In this document: positions 20,354 through 32,038 of the stretch, piece after piece
How the letters are laid out: each line of letters opens with the position of its first letter
Position numbering within the stretch: position 1 is the first letter of the stretch
NCBI GenBank assembly: GCA_918797485.1
Contig: CAKKNE010000006.1
Location: 868,001 to 932,000 of the forward strand
DNA length: 64,000 bases
Source of the DNA: Pelagomonas calceolata
Lineage: Eukaryota > Sar > Pelagophyceae > Pelagomonadales > Pelagomonadaceae
Reading direction: 5' to 3'
Notes under the pieces: model-generated
What the model was told of the DNA's origin: nothing
Seen by the model: the letters and a program-made list of their open reading frames with translations, nothing else
The model's database searches: none
Translations under genes and position numbers: made by a program

Positions 20354-20378
20354 ACGTGTTTGTGTTGTACCTTATCTT

Positions 20379-20394
20379 ATTGTTACGGTGCTAG
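20379..20394 (+). repeat. 16-bp downstream repeat, copy 2
   Basis: ATTGTTACGGTGCTAG, 25 bp after the methyltransferase stop; identical to 8305-8320. Confidence 0.35.
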
Positions 20395-20407
20395 GGCTAG
20401 TCTGACG

Positions 20408-20522
20408 TCAGTTGTTGGGCGTTAGTGCCTCGTAGCGCGGGTTCCAGTACTCGGTAACTTTCCAGAACAGCTCGTTCGGGAAGGTCGGCGCGAAGAGGAG
20501 CGCGATTTCGCGCGGCGTTGTT
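20408..20522 (-). CDS. Possible terminal exon of an unplaced minus-strand gene
   Basis: Read on the minus strand after the acceptor GCGCAG, this gives 38 codons ending at a TGA: REIALLFAPTFPNELFWK and TEYWNPRYEALTPNN. The composition is varied and third positions are mostly G/C, as in the real genes here, unlike the plus strand. An alternative minus frame stays open further upstream. I could not find matching upstream exons, because the bases to the right look coding on the plus strand. Confidence 0.3.
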
Positions 20523-20621
20523 CTGCGCGTCTGCGCTTTCCTCTCTCGTGCACGGCCGCGCGCTATCAGTGACCGGAGGCGGAGGAGCTCCTTCGGCGGC
20601 GCGCGAACGTAGCCCTTCCAG

Positions 20622-21050
20622 GTTGACCCGGCGGCTCGATACGGCGGCGAGCACGGCGGAGTCGAGCACTGGGTCGACGGCGATCACACGCTGCCGTCGC
20701 AAGCAGTGCATAAATCAAATTGTCGCACCCGACTCACTGGTTGATTTGTGCACAGGTCGCAAGACGTCGAGGCTCACTTCAGCGCGCGGCCGGCGGACGC
20801 GTCGCGTCTACGGCTGGCGAACTCGCGCATGTTCGGCACGAACGGCGCCTACGCGTCCGTGCGCGCGCGCATCGGCGACACGAGACGCATTCTTGATTTA
20901 CGGACATCTGGGGAAGCGGCCGAGTGGTGCGGCGCGCACATCGCCTCCACGCGGAGGCGCATGGATCGGGCGTCGACCGTCGCGCCGTCGTCGCGGGCCT
21001 CGACGGTCGAGACGATCGAGACGCAGGACTCGACGACCGAGGCGCACTGA
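20622..21050 (+). CDS. 3' part of an unidentified two-exon or longer gene
   Basis: Exon 20622-20695 (after acceptor TTCCAG) reads VDPAARYGGEHGGVEHWVDG and DHTLP. It joins across a 60-nt introner to exon 20756-21050 (SQDVEAHFSARPADASRL, NSRMFGTNGAYASVRA, IGDTRRILDL), which ends in a Ser/Thr-rich tail at 21050. Exact octamer duplication and frame continuity at the introner support transcription on this strand. The 5' end was not found. No family recognised. Confidence 0.4.
20696..20755 (+). mobile_element. Minimal 60-nt introner
   Basis: GTCGCAAG starts the intron and is repeated right after it. Between the copies are CAGTGCATAAATCAAATTG and CACTGGTTGATTTGTGCACAG, which is little more than the two inverted ends. 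The shared core is missing, so this is either a deletion derivative or the minimal unit. Confidence 0.85.
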
Positions 21051-21101
21051 CTGTCCCCTCTCCCCGCGGCCGTTCGTTTCGTTAAACCTGATATACATAC
21101 T

Positions 21102-22172
21102 TTACTCCGAGTTGCCCTCCTCCACCCACTCGCGCTGCAGCCGCAGCGCCAGAACCTCGTCGTCCTCGGACTGGGAACCTAAGTCCTCCTCGCCGCGTCT
21201 GTAGACGTCTCGGGGCGTCCTCTTCGAGTATCTAACGTCAACCGAAGAGAAGCTCGCGCGCGAAGCGGTGTAATTATAAAGATTGATCTCGGTGAGTGGC
21301 CGGCGTGCAAAGTAGAAAGTCCGGCGTCCGTGACATTTATCGCCGGTCAGGCTCTTGACAGACACGTCCGCCGATCCCAAGACACCTCGCAGCACCGACC
21401 AATCGAACCGTAGCTCGACACTGTATATCTGACCAGGCTTCACGATCATGATGGGGGTTCCATTCTCGTCAGTACGATTCATGTTCCACCACTGGAGCTC
21501 GTACCAAGTCTCCTCCTCACCATCTCCGTTCCCTCGTATGCCACTCGGCTCAACAAGCAGGCCCGCGAATTCCCTCCCAGCCGGACCAAGACTTATAGCT
21601 GCGAAGCCTTCCATACTTGGCTCCTGATGAGAAACTTGCTCATTCACGTCTCTAAATTGGAAGCTGTAGGTGAGTCGCCGTATACACAAGAACTCGTCGG
21701 AATCGAGTCTTTTGGTTAAGCCGCCCCCGTGGTGATGCCCTCTGCTGCCATTCAGCGGATCTTCAGTATGGATTTGTAGGCAGTGCCACGGCCACGGGCC
21801 TCGATTGGCGATGTCTCTACTAGTATAAAGGGCGCGTCTGCAGCGAAAGGCGCCTTCGTGTTCAGGACGTTCAAGAGGCTCCCACGCCTCGAGACTGCTA
21901 CCATCGAACCGCGACCAGCGCTCGTCCCGGCCCGTCCACCGAACGGCGTCGAGGAGCGCGCTCGTCGACGTGCGGATCGTGCCGGTCTGCCGCGCGATCA
22001 AGCTATACGTCCGCCACTGCTGGTCGCGGAACCGGCGCGAAACCCTGGGCACGGTCGCGATCGCTTTGAGGGGAAGCAATGCGAGCAGGGGCTCCACTAA
22101 ATCGCCTTGCCAGAGCCGGAGTAGATCTGTGCTGCTCGAGCCAGCCGTGCGCTTGCCGAGGGATTGCTCCAT
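21102..22172 (-). CDS. F-box-like protein with C-terminal beta-sandwich-like region
   Basis: 356 aa, one exon. The N-terminal residues about 15-55 (LLRLWQGDLVEPLLALLPLKA, then TVPRVSRRFRDQQWRTYSLIA) form an F-box-like helix pair, with Leu-Pro and the R-F-Trp arrangement. The body has many Trp, Tyr and charged residues (WYELQWWNMNR, IYSVELRFDWSVLRG) and probably folds as a beta-sandwich substrate-binding domain. F-box proteins link Skp1-cullin ligases to substrates. No known substrate domain was recognised. Divergent from the imine-reductase-like gene. Confidence 0.65.
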   Translation of the reverse strand: MEQSLGKRTAGSSSTDLLRLWQGDLVEPLLALLPLKAIATVPRVSRRFRDQQWRTYSLIARQTGTIRTSTSALLDAVRWTGRDERWSRFDGSSLEAWEPLERPEHEGAFRCRRALYTSRDIANRGPWPWHCLQIHTEDPLNGSRGHHHGGGLTKRLDSDEFLCIRRLTYSFQFRDVNEQVSHQEPSMEGFAAISLGPAGREFAGLLVEPSGIRGNGDGEEETWYELQWWNMNRTDENGTPIMIVKPGQIYSVELRFDWSVLRGVLGSADVSVKSLTGDKCHGRRTFYFARRPLTEINLYNYTASRASFSSVDVRYSKRTPRDVYRRGEEDLGSQSEDDEVLALRLQREWVEEGNSE

Positions 22173-22239
22173 TGCTATGCTTTGAGCGATGACTGGCCGA
22201 TGAGCGTGTACAAGCTCGTTGTGTTGTTTGGCTTGGACC

Positions 22240-22262
22240 TGCTAGTGTCTTACACCGCTAGC
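22240..22262 (+). promoter_or_regulatory. Palindromic bidirectional promoter element
   Basis: TGCTAGTGTCTTAC, then GCTAGCTAGC after 3 nt. It lies 68 bp from the F-box-like ATG (22172) and about 200 bp from the dehydrogenase ATG (22461). Confidence 0.6.
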
Positions 22263-22460
22263 TAGCTACGCTGCGGAGCTGCGACAATTGCGGCTTCGTG
22301 AGGCTGCAGCGCTGCGGACGAAGCAATTTGTCGATCATTCATCGAATCCAACAAAAATTTCGGCACCCGTGGCGGCACAGACCCAGCTTAGAGCCACAAG
22401 AAGAAATCACAGATCTTTTGGCAGCTTCCCTGCTCGCAGCAATCGTAAGAGCGTAAGGAC

Positions 22461-23366
22461 ATGTCAGCCCCACAGCTCGCGCGAGTCTCCATACTAGGAG
22501 TGGGCAAAATGGGCGCCGCGGCCGCGCGGCGCCTCGCGGGCCTCGGCTACGAGGTCTGCGTCTGGAACCGCTCCTCAGACAAAGCCCGAGCGCTCGCGTC
22601 GGACAGGATCACCGTCGCGGAAACAGCGCGCGACGCCGTCGAGGCGGCGGATCTGTGCATCGCATTATTGTCGACGACGGACGCCGTGCGACAAGTCGTC
22701 GAAGAGTGCCGAGGACCTTCGACGTTGGTGCTCGCCAACCTCGCGTCGGGCTCGCCCGACGACGGCCGCGCCGTCGCCGCGGCCGTCGCGGAGGCGCTGC
22801 CCAACGCGACATACGTGGACGGCGCCTACTGCGGCCCTCCCAGCGCCCTCGAGCAGGGCACGGGCCAGCTGTTCGTGTCGTGCGCCGGCGGCGAAAAGGC
22901 GCTCGACGCGCGGGCGGGCGCCGCGCTCCGGGCCTTGGGCGTGACGTCCTTCTGCGCGGGCGTCGGCGCCGCGCGCGCGCTGGATTATGCGGTCGTCGAC
23001 ATGGCCTTCGTGACGCTGATGAGCTACGCGTCGAACGCCGCGATGCTCGAGCGCGAGGGCGTCGACGCATCAGTAGCCGTGGCCGCCATAAGTCACCGCC
23101 TCGCCGCGGCGCCGGCGGCCCTCGAAGCCGCGGCCGCTAGGATGGCGGACCGGAGCGATGGCGCGTACGAATCTAACCCTACGGCGACGCTGGCGACGTG
23201 GCGGAACTTCTTTGATTCAAGGCGGCCCTACCTAGACAAGATCGGCGCGTCGCGCGTCCTCCCGGACTTCTGCATCGATGTTTTGGACCGGGCCGGCGCG
23301 AGCGGTGCTCACGGGGGCGCCGACGTGACGCGCGTCCAGGAAGTGCTGCGTTATAACGACGGTTAA
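22461..23366 (+). CDS. Beta-hydroxyacid dehydrogenase/imine reductase family oxidoreductase
   Basis: 301 aa, one exon. The Rossmann fold has a clear NAD(P) motif, VSILGVGKMGAAAARRLAG at residues 9-27, and VCVWNRSSDKA after beta-2 with an Arg that favours NADPH. VDGAYCGPPSALEQGTGQLF fits the substrate-loop region of 3-hydroxyisobutyrate dehydrogenases. In those enzymes a catalytic Lys follows GxGxG; here that helix reads VGAARALDYAVVDMAF, with no Lys and an Asp-Tyr instead, as in imine reductases. The reaction is therefore probably imine or related carbonyl reduction. No targeting peptide is evident. Confidence 0.8.
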   Translation: MSAPQLARVSILGVGKMGAAAARRLAGLGYEVCVWNRSSDKARALASDRITVAETARDAVEAADLCIALLSTTDAVRQVVEECRGPSTLVLANLASGSPDDGRAVAAAVAEALPNATYVDGAYCGPPSALEQGTGQLFVSCAGGEKALDARAGAALRALGVTSFCAGVGAARALDYAVVDMAFVTLMSYASNAAMLEREGVDASVAVAAISHRLAAAPAALEAAAARMADRSDGAYESNPTATLATWRNFFDSRRPYLDKIGASRVLPDFCIDVLDRAGASGAHGGADVTRVQEVLRYNDG

Positions 23367-23452
23367 AACCCCCAAACTACTAGCATATCCCGGCGACCGG
23401 ATATGTCATGGATATGTCATGGATACGTCGCTGCTCCTTTTAGGGCCAGCGC

Positions 23453-24187
23453 CTAGTCGATCTTGTCCACGTCATGAGTGGTAGGATCGCCAATTGCCAA
23501 TTTATATAATCCAATAATGATGAGGTAGGTCCAGAAGGCCTGTAAGGCGCTCAATAACAGGTTGACGGTGCAGAACGTGATGACCTCCAGCGCGTCATTC
23601 GGGTAGTGTGTCAATGAGGCGCTCCAGAAGTGGTAACTGACGTAGGGCCAGTAAAACGTCCGCAACACGAGAAAGCAGACGCAGAAGAAGGGTCGTATCA
23701 ACTCATTCGAGACCGGATATCTCTTCTTCACGTCGGGGAACATCTTAAACAAGTCGAGGAAGACGAGCGGTAAGGAACTTAATTCCGAAACTCCAAAAAA
23801 GTACGTCCCGTAGAAAAAGTAAATATTTTTGTTCACGGCCAGGCACGCTAACAACAATGCTAACGCGTGGTGCGCGACCATCTCAAACGTTTTTCCTCGC
23901 AAGCGTTTGACTCGCGCCGCACAGGCTAGTTCATATAATTGAAAGGGGATCTGTAAAATGCAGCACCGGATGCCGTTGGCGTGTGCTTCAGCATAAACGC
24001 CCGGCGTCGTGCCGACGTCTTCGTACATGGACCGCCAGGCATCTACACCTAATACCGCTAGGATTAGGAATGCTACGGCCTGCGGGACGACGTGCGCGGC
24101 GATGTCGCTCAGACCCGCTAAGCGTCCTGCTCCGTGGAGCCCGCACAACAGGGCGCCGAACTTGTAGGCGTCGGCGGCGTAGTCCAT
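23453..24187 (-). CDS. TLC-domain (TRAM-LAG1-CLN8) membrane protein
   Basis: 244 aa with five to seven hydrophobic segments: VVPQAVAFLILAVLGV, FQLYELACAARV, ALALLLACLAV, FFYGTYFFGVSEL, RPFFCVCFLVLRTFYW and QAFWTYLIIIGLYKLA. The KTFEMVAHHALALLLA segment carries the His pair of TLC proteins, and the C-terminal lysines are suitable for ER retention. Family members include ceramide synthases and lipid-binding or lipid-sensing proteins. The full ceramide synthase Lag motif is absent, so lipid synthesis is not claimed. Confidence 0.8.
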   Translation of the reverse strand: MDYAADAYKFGALLCGLHGAGRLAGLSDIAAHVVPQAVAFLILAVLGVDAWRSMYEDVGTTPGVYAEAHANGIRCCILQIPFQLYELACAARVKRLRGKTFEMVAHHALALLLACLAVNKNIYFFYGTYFFGVSELSSLPLVFLDLFKMFPDVKKRYPVSNELIRPFFCVCFLVLRTFYWPYVSYHFWSASLTHYPNDALEVITFCTVNLLLSALQAFWTYLIIIGLYKLAIGDPTTHDVDKID

Positions 24188-26538
<2,351 letters not shown>

Positions 26539-26566
26539 TTACCCCCCCCCTCGCGCGATCAATTCC

Positions 26567-26625
26567 TCTCGTCGGTCGGAGGCCCCAGGCCCCCCTCTCA
26601 TCGGTCGGAGGCCCCTAGGCCCCCC
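26567..26625. repeat. Short tandem repeat downstream of the fusion gene
   Basis: A unit of about 28 bp containing TCGGTCGGAGGCCCC and a run of C occurs twice between the convergent ubiquitin-P2X and proteasome genes. Probably untranslated 3' sequence. Confidence 0.5.
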
Positions 26626-26746
26626 GTCGCAACTAAGTACCTTTATCCCCGACGCCGTCGCTGCGACGAGGCCCCAGCCCTCGTCGCACGCACGCGAAGC
26701 CCACGTAGTAGATAATAGTTACGCGGGAGGGGGCGACGCACCAAGC

Positions 26747-27610
26747 CTAGCGCGGCACGTTCGACGGCGTCGGCTTCGGCGGCGGCGCGGGGATGTGCGA
26801 CGGGTGGACGTGCTCGTAGTACAAGTCGTTCGTGTCGACGGCGCCGATGAACTCCCAGCCCGTCTCCTTCATGTGGTAGAGGTTGTTCCAGCCACCACTG
26901 TAAGCATCTCTATGGGCGGCTCCCGCGATCGCTCTCCGCCCGAGATCAATGGCCTCCTCCACGGTTAAATCAGCTCTCAAATGGGAGTCGATCACTCCAT
27001 AGGCGTACGTCGAACCGGACCCCACACAAAAGGCGTCGCCCTTAAGTCGCGTCCCGTCGTCGTCCACGTAGTAGAGCTGCGGCCCACTCTCGTCCCAGCC
27101 GCAGACCATCGTGCCCATGGACAATCCGCGCCCTCTATATTGATACATCGTGTTCGCGAGCATCTTACTGGCGGCGGCCACCGACACTCTACGCTTGTTC
27201 CGGAGCTCAAACATGCGGCACTGCGTCCCCAAATTGCGCTCCCAGAAGGCGCAGTCCGCCGCGCCTCCCGCCATCGTTCCTAATAAAAATGGATTGATTT
27301 CTATCACTTTTTTGACCGTCTGCGACGCGATGTAGGGGCCCATCGTACTTCTCGAATCGACGGAGATGATGACGCCGCCGTCGAATTTAAAAGCTAAGGT
27401 GGTCGTGCCCTTCGCAAATTGTACTTTTTGATGGTTGTCGGTACCGTAGCCGACGCCGAAGTTGTCTTTGCTAAATTGCGCGGGGTCGGGCGTCGGGGCG
27501 AGCGCGAAGCGCTGGACGTTGAGGCCCAAAATGTCCTTGGCGTTCGTGGCGTCGTCTTCTTTCGGCCGGGCGCCCGCATCTAACATGCGGTCGATGGCGA
27601 GGGCGGCCAT
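26747..27610 (-). CDS. PSMB5: 20S proteasome subunit beta type-5
   Basis: 287 aa, one exon. After a propeptide of about 67 residues, the catalytic Thr follows Gly in [15 protein letters not shown]. Other hallmarks are the Lys-bearing [39 protein letters not shown] and [20 protein letters not shown], which match beta-5, the chymotrypsin-like site. The propeptide is cleaved during assembly of the core particle. The C-terminus is a short Pro-rich tail. It lies tail to tail with the ubiquitin-P2X gene, with 208 bp between stops. Confidence 0.95.
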   Translation of the reverse strand: MAALAIDRMLDAGARPKEDDATNAKDILGLNVQRFALAPTPDPAQFSKDNFGVGYGTDNHQKVQFAKGTTTLAFKFDGGVIISVDSRSTMGPYIASQTVKKVIEINPFLLGTMAGGAADCAFWERNLGTQCRMFELRNKRRVSVAAASKMLANTMYQYRGRGLSMGTMVCGWDESGPQLYYVDDDGTRLKGDAFCVGSGSTYAYGVIDSHLRADLTVEEAIDLGRRAIAGAAHRDAYSGGWNNLYHMKETGWEFIGAVDTNDLYYEHVHPSHIPAPPPKPTPSNVPR

Positions 27611-27792
27611 GTTTGTTTTTGCGGCGCGCGGCGGCTGGCGCGGCGGCTGAGTCTATTTCTATTTCTACGGCTCGGCGCGCGCTGAAAGTTGCTGACAGCT
27701 TCTGAGGCTATCGCACGAGTACTGTCGTGGCTGCGCGGTACGAAGTGAGCGCTCTACGTGGAGTTTACGGCCCCGCGAGTCCGGCGGCCTCG

Positions 27793-27817
27793 TTGCTAGT
27801 GCCTAACTGACGCTAGT
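27793..27817 (+). promoter_or_regulatory. Palindromic bidirectional promoter element
   Basis: TTGCTAGTGCCTAAC, then GCTAGT after 4 nt. It lies 183 bp from the proteasome ATG and 115 bp from the next plus-strand ATG. Confidence 0.55.
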
Positions 27818-27931
27818 TGGCATGGATTATGATCGAGGATTGAAGTCGCCATAACTCGTTCACCAGGCATTGACCTTGCATAGCTAGATACTCCAAGCAG
27901 TGCTGCGTCGAGTGAAGTCGTTACTGAAGCA

Positions 27932-28417
27932 ATGCTGTGGCGTTTAGCAGTTCTCACCACCGCTGCACATGCGCTGGCGCCGAAGCGCTACCGCTTGCGG
28001 CCACGCAACGCCGTCGATCCCATTAGACCTGAAATAGGAAGCCCGGCGCCGCTCGTCATCAATGCTCTGGTTGCGATGGAGCGCGGCGCGTCCGCGCGGG
28101 CCGCGGACGCGCCGGAGATTGCTGTGGCGGTGCAGGAGATGAGGCCGAAGCTGCAAGAAGTGCTCGTGAGCACGTGCGCCGACGAGCCGTGGATCGCCAA
28201 GTACAAGGAGGAGGGCCGCTTCGGACTACCGCTGAGTGACGTGGACCCGTTGGTCACGATGCAGCGCAACGAGTGCCTCCTCGCCCTGTATTTGTTGGCG
28301 CGGCACCCCGACGGCGTCTCCGTTGATGACGGCGCGCCTCTCTTAAAAGCGGAGGACTTCCTGGATCAAGATAGACTTGACGTCGTGATGGCGGGAGCGT
28401 TGGACTTGGACCTGTAA
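27932..28417 (+). CDS. Small protein with signal peptide, family unknown
   Basis: 161 aa from the ATG of MLWRLAVLTTAAHALAPKRY, a short cleavable leader that could be the first half of a plastid presequence. The rest is mostly helical and acidic: PLVINALVAMERGASA, EIAVAVQEMRPKLQEV, TMQRNECLLALYLLAR, ending in LDLDL. No cofactor motif, membrane helix or repeat is visible. The single complete frame, codon bias and position beside a promoter palindrome support it as a gene. Confidence 0.6.
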   Translation: MLWRLAVLTTAAHALAPKRYRLRPRNAVDPIRPEIGSPAPLVINALVAMERGASARAADAPEIAVAVQEMRPKLQEVLVSTCADEPWIAKYKEEGRFGLPLSDVDPLVTMQRNECLLALYLLARHPDGVSVDDGAPLLKAEDFLDQDRLDVVMAGALDLDL

Positions 28418-28739
28418 CAGTTACTGTACTAGTGTCTTCCTTTGGGGTGTCCCATGCCTCTGCCCTCTGTCCGCCCGATCACCCAGGCTCCTGACCCCTA
28501 CCACCGAGGTACGAAGTATAAGGTACCATACCGATACCTACCCGGCGGCCGATTTGATCCGTGCCGGTTCTCGCGTCAAACGTGAGAATCTGTGGCAGCG
28601 AACCGCCTCCCGTGCTGTCGACGTCGCGGTTCCACTGCTGCGCCGAGTTCATCCGCTGGCGAGCGCTCAAATTCAAAGCCCAGCACCACCCGCTGCCTTG
28701 TGCTCTGAGCAGGATCTTCTCGCAGACGCAGTCGACGGG

Positions 28740-31231
28740 ATGTTCGAGCACAGCGAATCCAAACCGATCCTCGCACAGCATGGTGCGTCGAGCGACGCCC
28801 TCTCGGAGACCGAATTAGCAAGAGCGGCGTCGTTTGCCGGGCCGCGCCGCGCCAGCACCACAAATCTAGAACAGTCCTTGCAGGACGCCGGGAGCAGCAG
28901 CGGCGGTAGCAGCAGCCCGCGGTCGCGGAGCAGTATTGCGCCCGCGACGATTGTGGAGCGCGGCGCCGGCGTCTGCATCGGCGCGCTGCTCAACCTCATG
29001 TTGTGCGTGCCCTTTGCTTTAGCTTATTTCCCGATCGAGTGGCACCCTTTCCCTGTCCCCAGAGCGATGGGCTGCAGCATGTACTTTTTGAGCACCGTCA
29101 TTGCTCAAATAGTACTGACGTTCCAATCCGGGTTCGCCACCGCGCAAGGGCAGATGATGGTCGAGAACGTTCGCGACCGTGTCGAAATTTTCGGAGAGGT
29201 CCCGAGACGTCGCGTCGATGGCGTGGGGGGGGACCCGATTCATCCGCGCAGATCCCGTTCATGCACGCCATCGCCACGGTCGCCATGGAGCACCAAGGGC
29301 TGGGCGAGGACGCGCTCGGCACAGTGTTAATTATTTGGACCGTCGGCACGCTCTTCGTCGGCGCCGCGTTCTTCGCTCTCGGATATCTGAAAGTAGGGTC
29401 GATCGTCTACCACATCCCGAGACAAGTTATTGTCGGTTGCATCGGCGGCATTGGCATTTTTTTAGTGAGAACATGCTTCGAGGTCTCTACCGGCCTCCCG
29501 TTCGGGCCCGAGTTGTTGGGAAGCGTCTGGCCGCTCTGGGGGTTGAGCGTCGCCTACGAGGTCGGCCTCCGCATGTTGCTGCGCTGCGACGGCGTCACGC
29601 GGCGCACAGGACCATTGCTAGCTCCAATCTACTTTTTGGGTATCGTGCCCACGTTCTACTTACTGCTGTTCATGCGCGGTGGTAACGTGCACGACGCCCG
29701 CTCGAATTACTTCCTCTTCCCGAACACGCCGGACGTGTCGCCTTTCCTGCCGGTGGAGGTTATGGCACAGACCGTTCGACGCGGTTCTTTCAGTTGGCGC
29801 GCGTTCGTGAAGGCGCTACCGACCACGGCCATGCTTGCTATCTTTGCCCTCATGCATGTCCCTATTAATATCCCCGCGTTGGCCGCCACGGTCCACGTCG
29901 ACTACGACTTGAACCATGAGCTCAAGCTCCACGGCGTGTCGAACCTCGCGAGCGGCTTGGTCGGCGGCCTGCCAAATTATCTGGGCTATTGCAACTCGGT
30001 GATGTACGCGCGGTGCGGGGGCGGCGGCCGGGCGGCCGGGGCCGCGCTGATCGTCGTCGAGGCGCTCTCGGTTGCTTATGGAATGCGTGTGGTACCTTAT
30101 GTCCCGAGGTGCCTGGCGGGCTGCCTCATCCTCCACGTCGGCCTCGACCTCGTCAAGGAGGCGTTGTATGATTCCCTAGGTGCGTTTGATTCATTGGAAT
30201 ATGGCTGCATCGTGGCGATTGGCTTCGTGATGACGGTCTTCGGCTTCTCTTCTGGTCTGCTCTTCGCGCTGGTCGCGTCGACGCTAATCTTCACGATTCA
30301 ACAAGCCGTGCACGGCAACCCCGTCCGGGGCACGATGCGCGGCACGACGTTGAGATCCTCAAAGTGGCGCACGGCAGCAGCACGAACAGCCCTCGACCAC
30401 GCCATGGGCGCCGTGCTGGTGGTACAGGTCGTCGGGACGTTGTTTTTCGGGAACGCGACGGAGTTGAAAGAACGCGTCGCCCGGGAGCTCAAACTCGACA
30501 GGAAGGTCACGGTCCTCGTTTTGGACTTTACCTTGGTGCGGTCGATAGACGCGTCCGCCGCCGAGACCGTCGGCTCCGAGATCTGCGCGATTGCCAAGCG
30601 CCACGGGGCCCGTGTCTGCTACGCGTCGGGCCGCGCCGACGGCTTCCCGACCGCGGCGCCGATGACGGAACGCCTTTTAACAGAGCAGGTCCACGTCGCT
30701 CGCGATTTAGATGCTGCAATATTGTGGGCTGAGAACGTGCTCCTCGCCATTAAGGGTGGACCGACCTCTCCGCTGCGGCCGCCCAAGTCGCCGGAGCTTG
30801 GTGCGCCTGCTTCACAGCTCGCGGTGCTGATGCCGTCGCTGTCGGCGCGGGACCGCGATTCTCTAGCGTCGCATTTCAAGGGGCGACGCCTGTCGCCCGG
30901 CGAGGTCTTATGGAGGCAGAACGACCCCGCCACATCGATCGTAATAGTAGCGGCCGGCGCGCTCGTGTCGACCCTAGAAGACGTCGACGAGGAGGTCTCC
31001 GCGGGCCAGATGTGCGGCGAATCGGCGGCATTAACAAAGGCTAGGAGAGCCTCAACAGTGGCCTGCGCCGCCGACGGGCCCGCCCAGGTCTACGTCCTCG
31101 GGTCGATCGCGCTCGCCGCCCTGCCGGCCGAGCTCAAGCTCGAGTTGTGTTTACTATCGATGCGCTACATGAGCCACCGCCTCGACCACGTGGCCAACCG
31201 GATCTGGGAGACGCGGTGCGTGTCGATTTGA
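28740..31231 (+). CDS. SulP/SLC26-type transporter with STAS and cyclic-nucleotide-binding domains
   Basis: Two exons (28740-29168, 29252-31231), 802 aa. The start is the first ATG in frame (MFEHSESKPILAQHG); the frame is open upstream without an ATG, so a short upstream exon is possible. The N-terminus is a Ser-rich cytosolic part. A membrane domain of about 10-12 helices follows, with QGQMMVENIPFMHAIATVA across the splice, VGGLPNYLGYCNSVMYAR and LGAFDSLEYGCIVAIGFV. A STAS domain is at VTVLVLDFTLVRSIDASAAE. A C-terminal cNMP-binding fold follows (LSPGEVLWRQNDPATSIVIV, AGQMCGESAAL). This architecture is known in fungi and algae, where some members are vacuolar. Substrate not predictable. Confidence 0.85.
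29169..29251 (+). mobile_element. Short intron with introner core in the SulP gene
   Basis: GT-AG, 83 nt. It has GAGACGTCGCGTCGATGGCGTG inside but no recognisable terminal repeats or flanking duplication, so it is a worn or internally deleted relative. (The core given spans about 29206-29227.). Confidence 0.6.
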
Positions 31232-31300
31232 GTAAGTGTGCTGTTATGTGACGCCTACTCGTCCTTGCCCGAGCGCTGCTTCCCGCCGCCGCTGCGCGAG

Positions 31301-31594
31301 ATGACGCCGTCGGGCGGATACCTGTCTGGTTTGTTATGGGTCGTGGTCCTGATGCACGTCGCGGGCGGCGTGGCGTACTACCGGGCGTACGCGCACCTGA
31401 AGAAGCAGACGAAGGTCGTTTGAGGTCCTCCCCGCGTGGCCGCGGGCGCCGCGACCCTGGGGTCGCCGGCGGGCCGCACGGACGGCGTCGAGTGGTTCGG
31501 CTGGGTCCTGGCGCTGATTGGCGCATTGGTGTGCATGACGGGCTGCGAGCTCTACAAGTGCTACGTGAAGCACTTCGCGCCGCCGCCGATCTGA
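31301..31594 (+). CDS. Possible two-helix small membrane protein
   Basis: ATG at 31301. Exon 31301-31414 gives MTPSGGYLSGLLWVVVLM and AYYRAYAHLKKQTK, with one membrane helix. If a 78-nt GT-AG intron (31415-31492) is removed, the frame continues WFGWVLALIGALVCMTGC (second helix) and ends KHFAPPPI. Without splicing the frame stops after 40 codons. It lies right after the SulP gene, same strand. No family recognised; only composition supports it. Confidence 0.33.
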
Positions 31595-31749
31595 TCTGAT
31601 GAGTGGGCGGCTCGTCCCCTCTCCCCGCGCCCCCCCCCCGAGCCGCCCCGTGTACATAAGCAGATATTCATAGTTCCTCTCTCGCCTGTACCCGCTCAGG
31701 CTCCTCGTCGCTCGACGGCGCCCGGCGCACGCGTCGATGTCGCGCGCAG

Positions 31750-32010
31750 GTCACCGAGGGCGCGCGCGACCACGGCTCGAACCACCACGGCGATACCGCC
31801 GTGTGCCTCTGCTGCTGGGTCGACGCGGTGACGGGCGGCGCCTCGAAGCCCGACGACCTGTGGTACTACTCCATAAAGTACGACGACGGCGAGGAGGAGC
31901 ACAAGGTGGGCCCGGCGCGGATCTTCCGAACGAATGGTGCGTCGGGATTCCCGCCGCCGCCAGGAGCTAATTTACAGAGGGTGCGTTATATAGACCTCGG
32001 GCGGGGGGGG
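31750..32010 (+). CDS. Exon of an unplaced gene, Tudor-like segment
   Basis: After an acceptor (CGCGCGCAG) the plus strand reads VTEGARDHGSNHHGDTAV, then CLCCWVDAVTGGASKPD, DLWYYSIKYDDGEEEHKVG and PARIFR. The YDDGEEE pattern with aromatic residues before it resembles the strand-turn of Tudor or chromo-barrel folds. The true 3' end is unclear: the frame runs into a G-run (32002-32013) and overlaps the end of the convergent ATPase gene. The 5' exon was not found. Confidence 0.35.
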
Positions 32011-32038
32011 GGGGAGGGGAATTGCGCGCCGGGTCCAA

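Noticed and set aside
28428-28440. CTAGTGTCTTCC after the 28417 stop
   Set aside because: Partial match to the promoter palindrome without a right half, and the flanking genes are co-directional.
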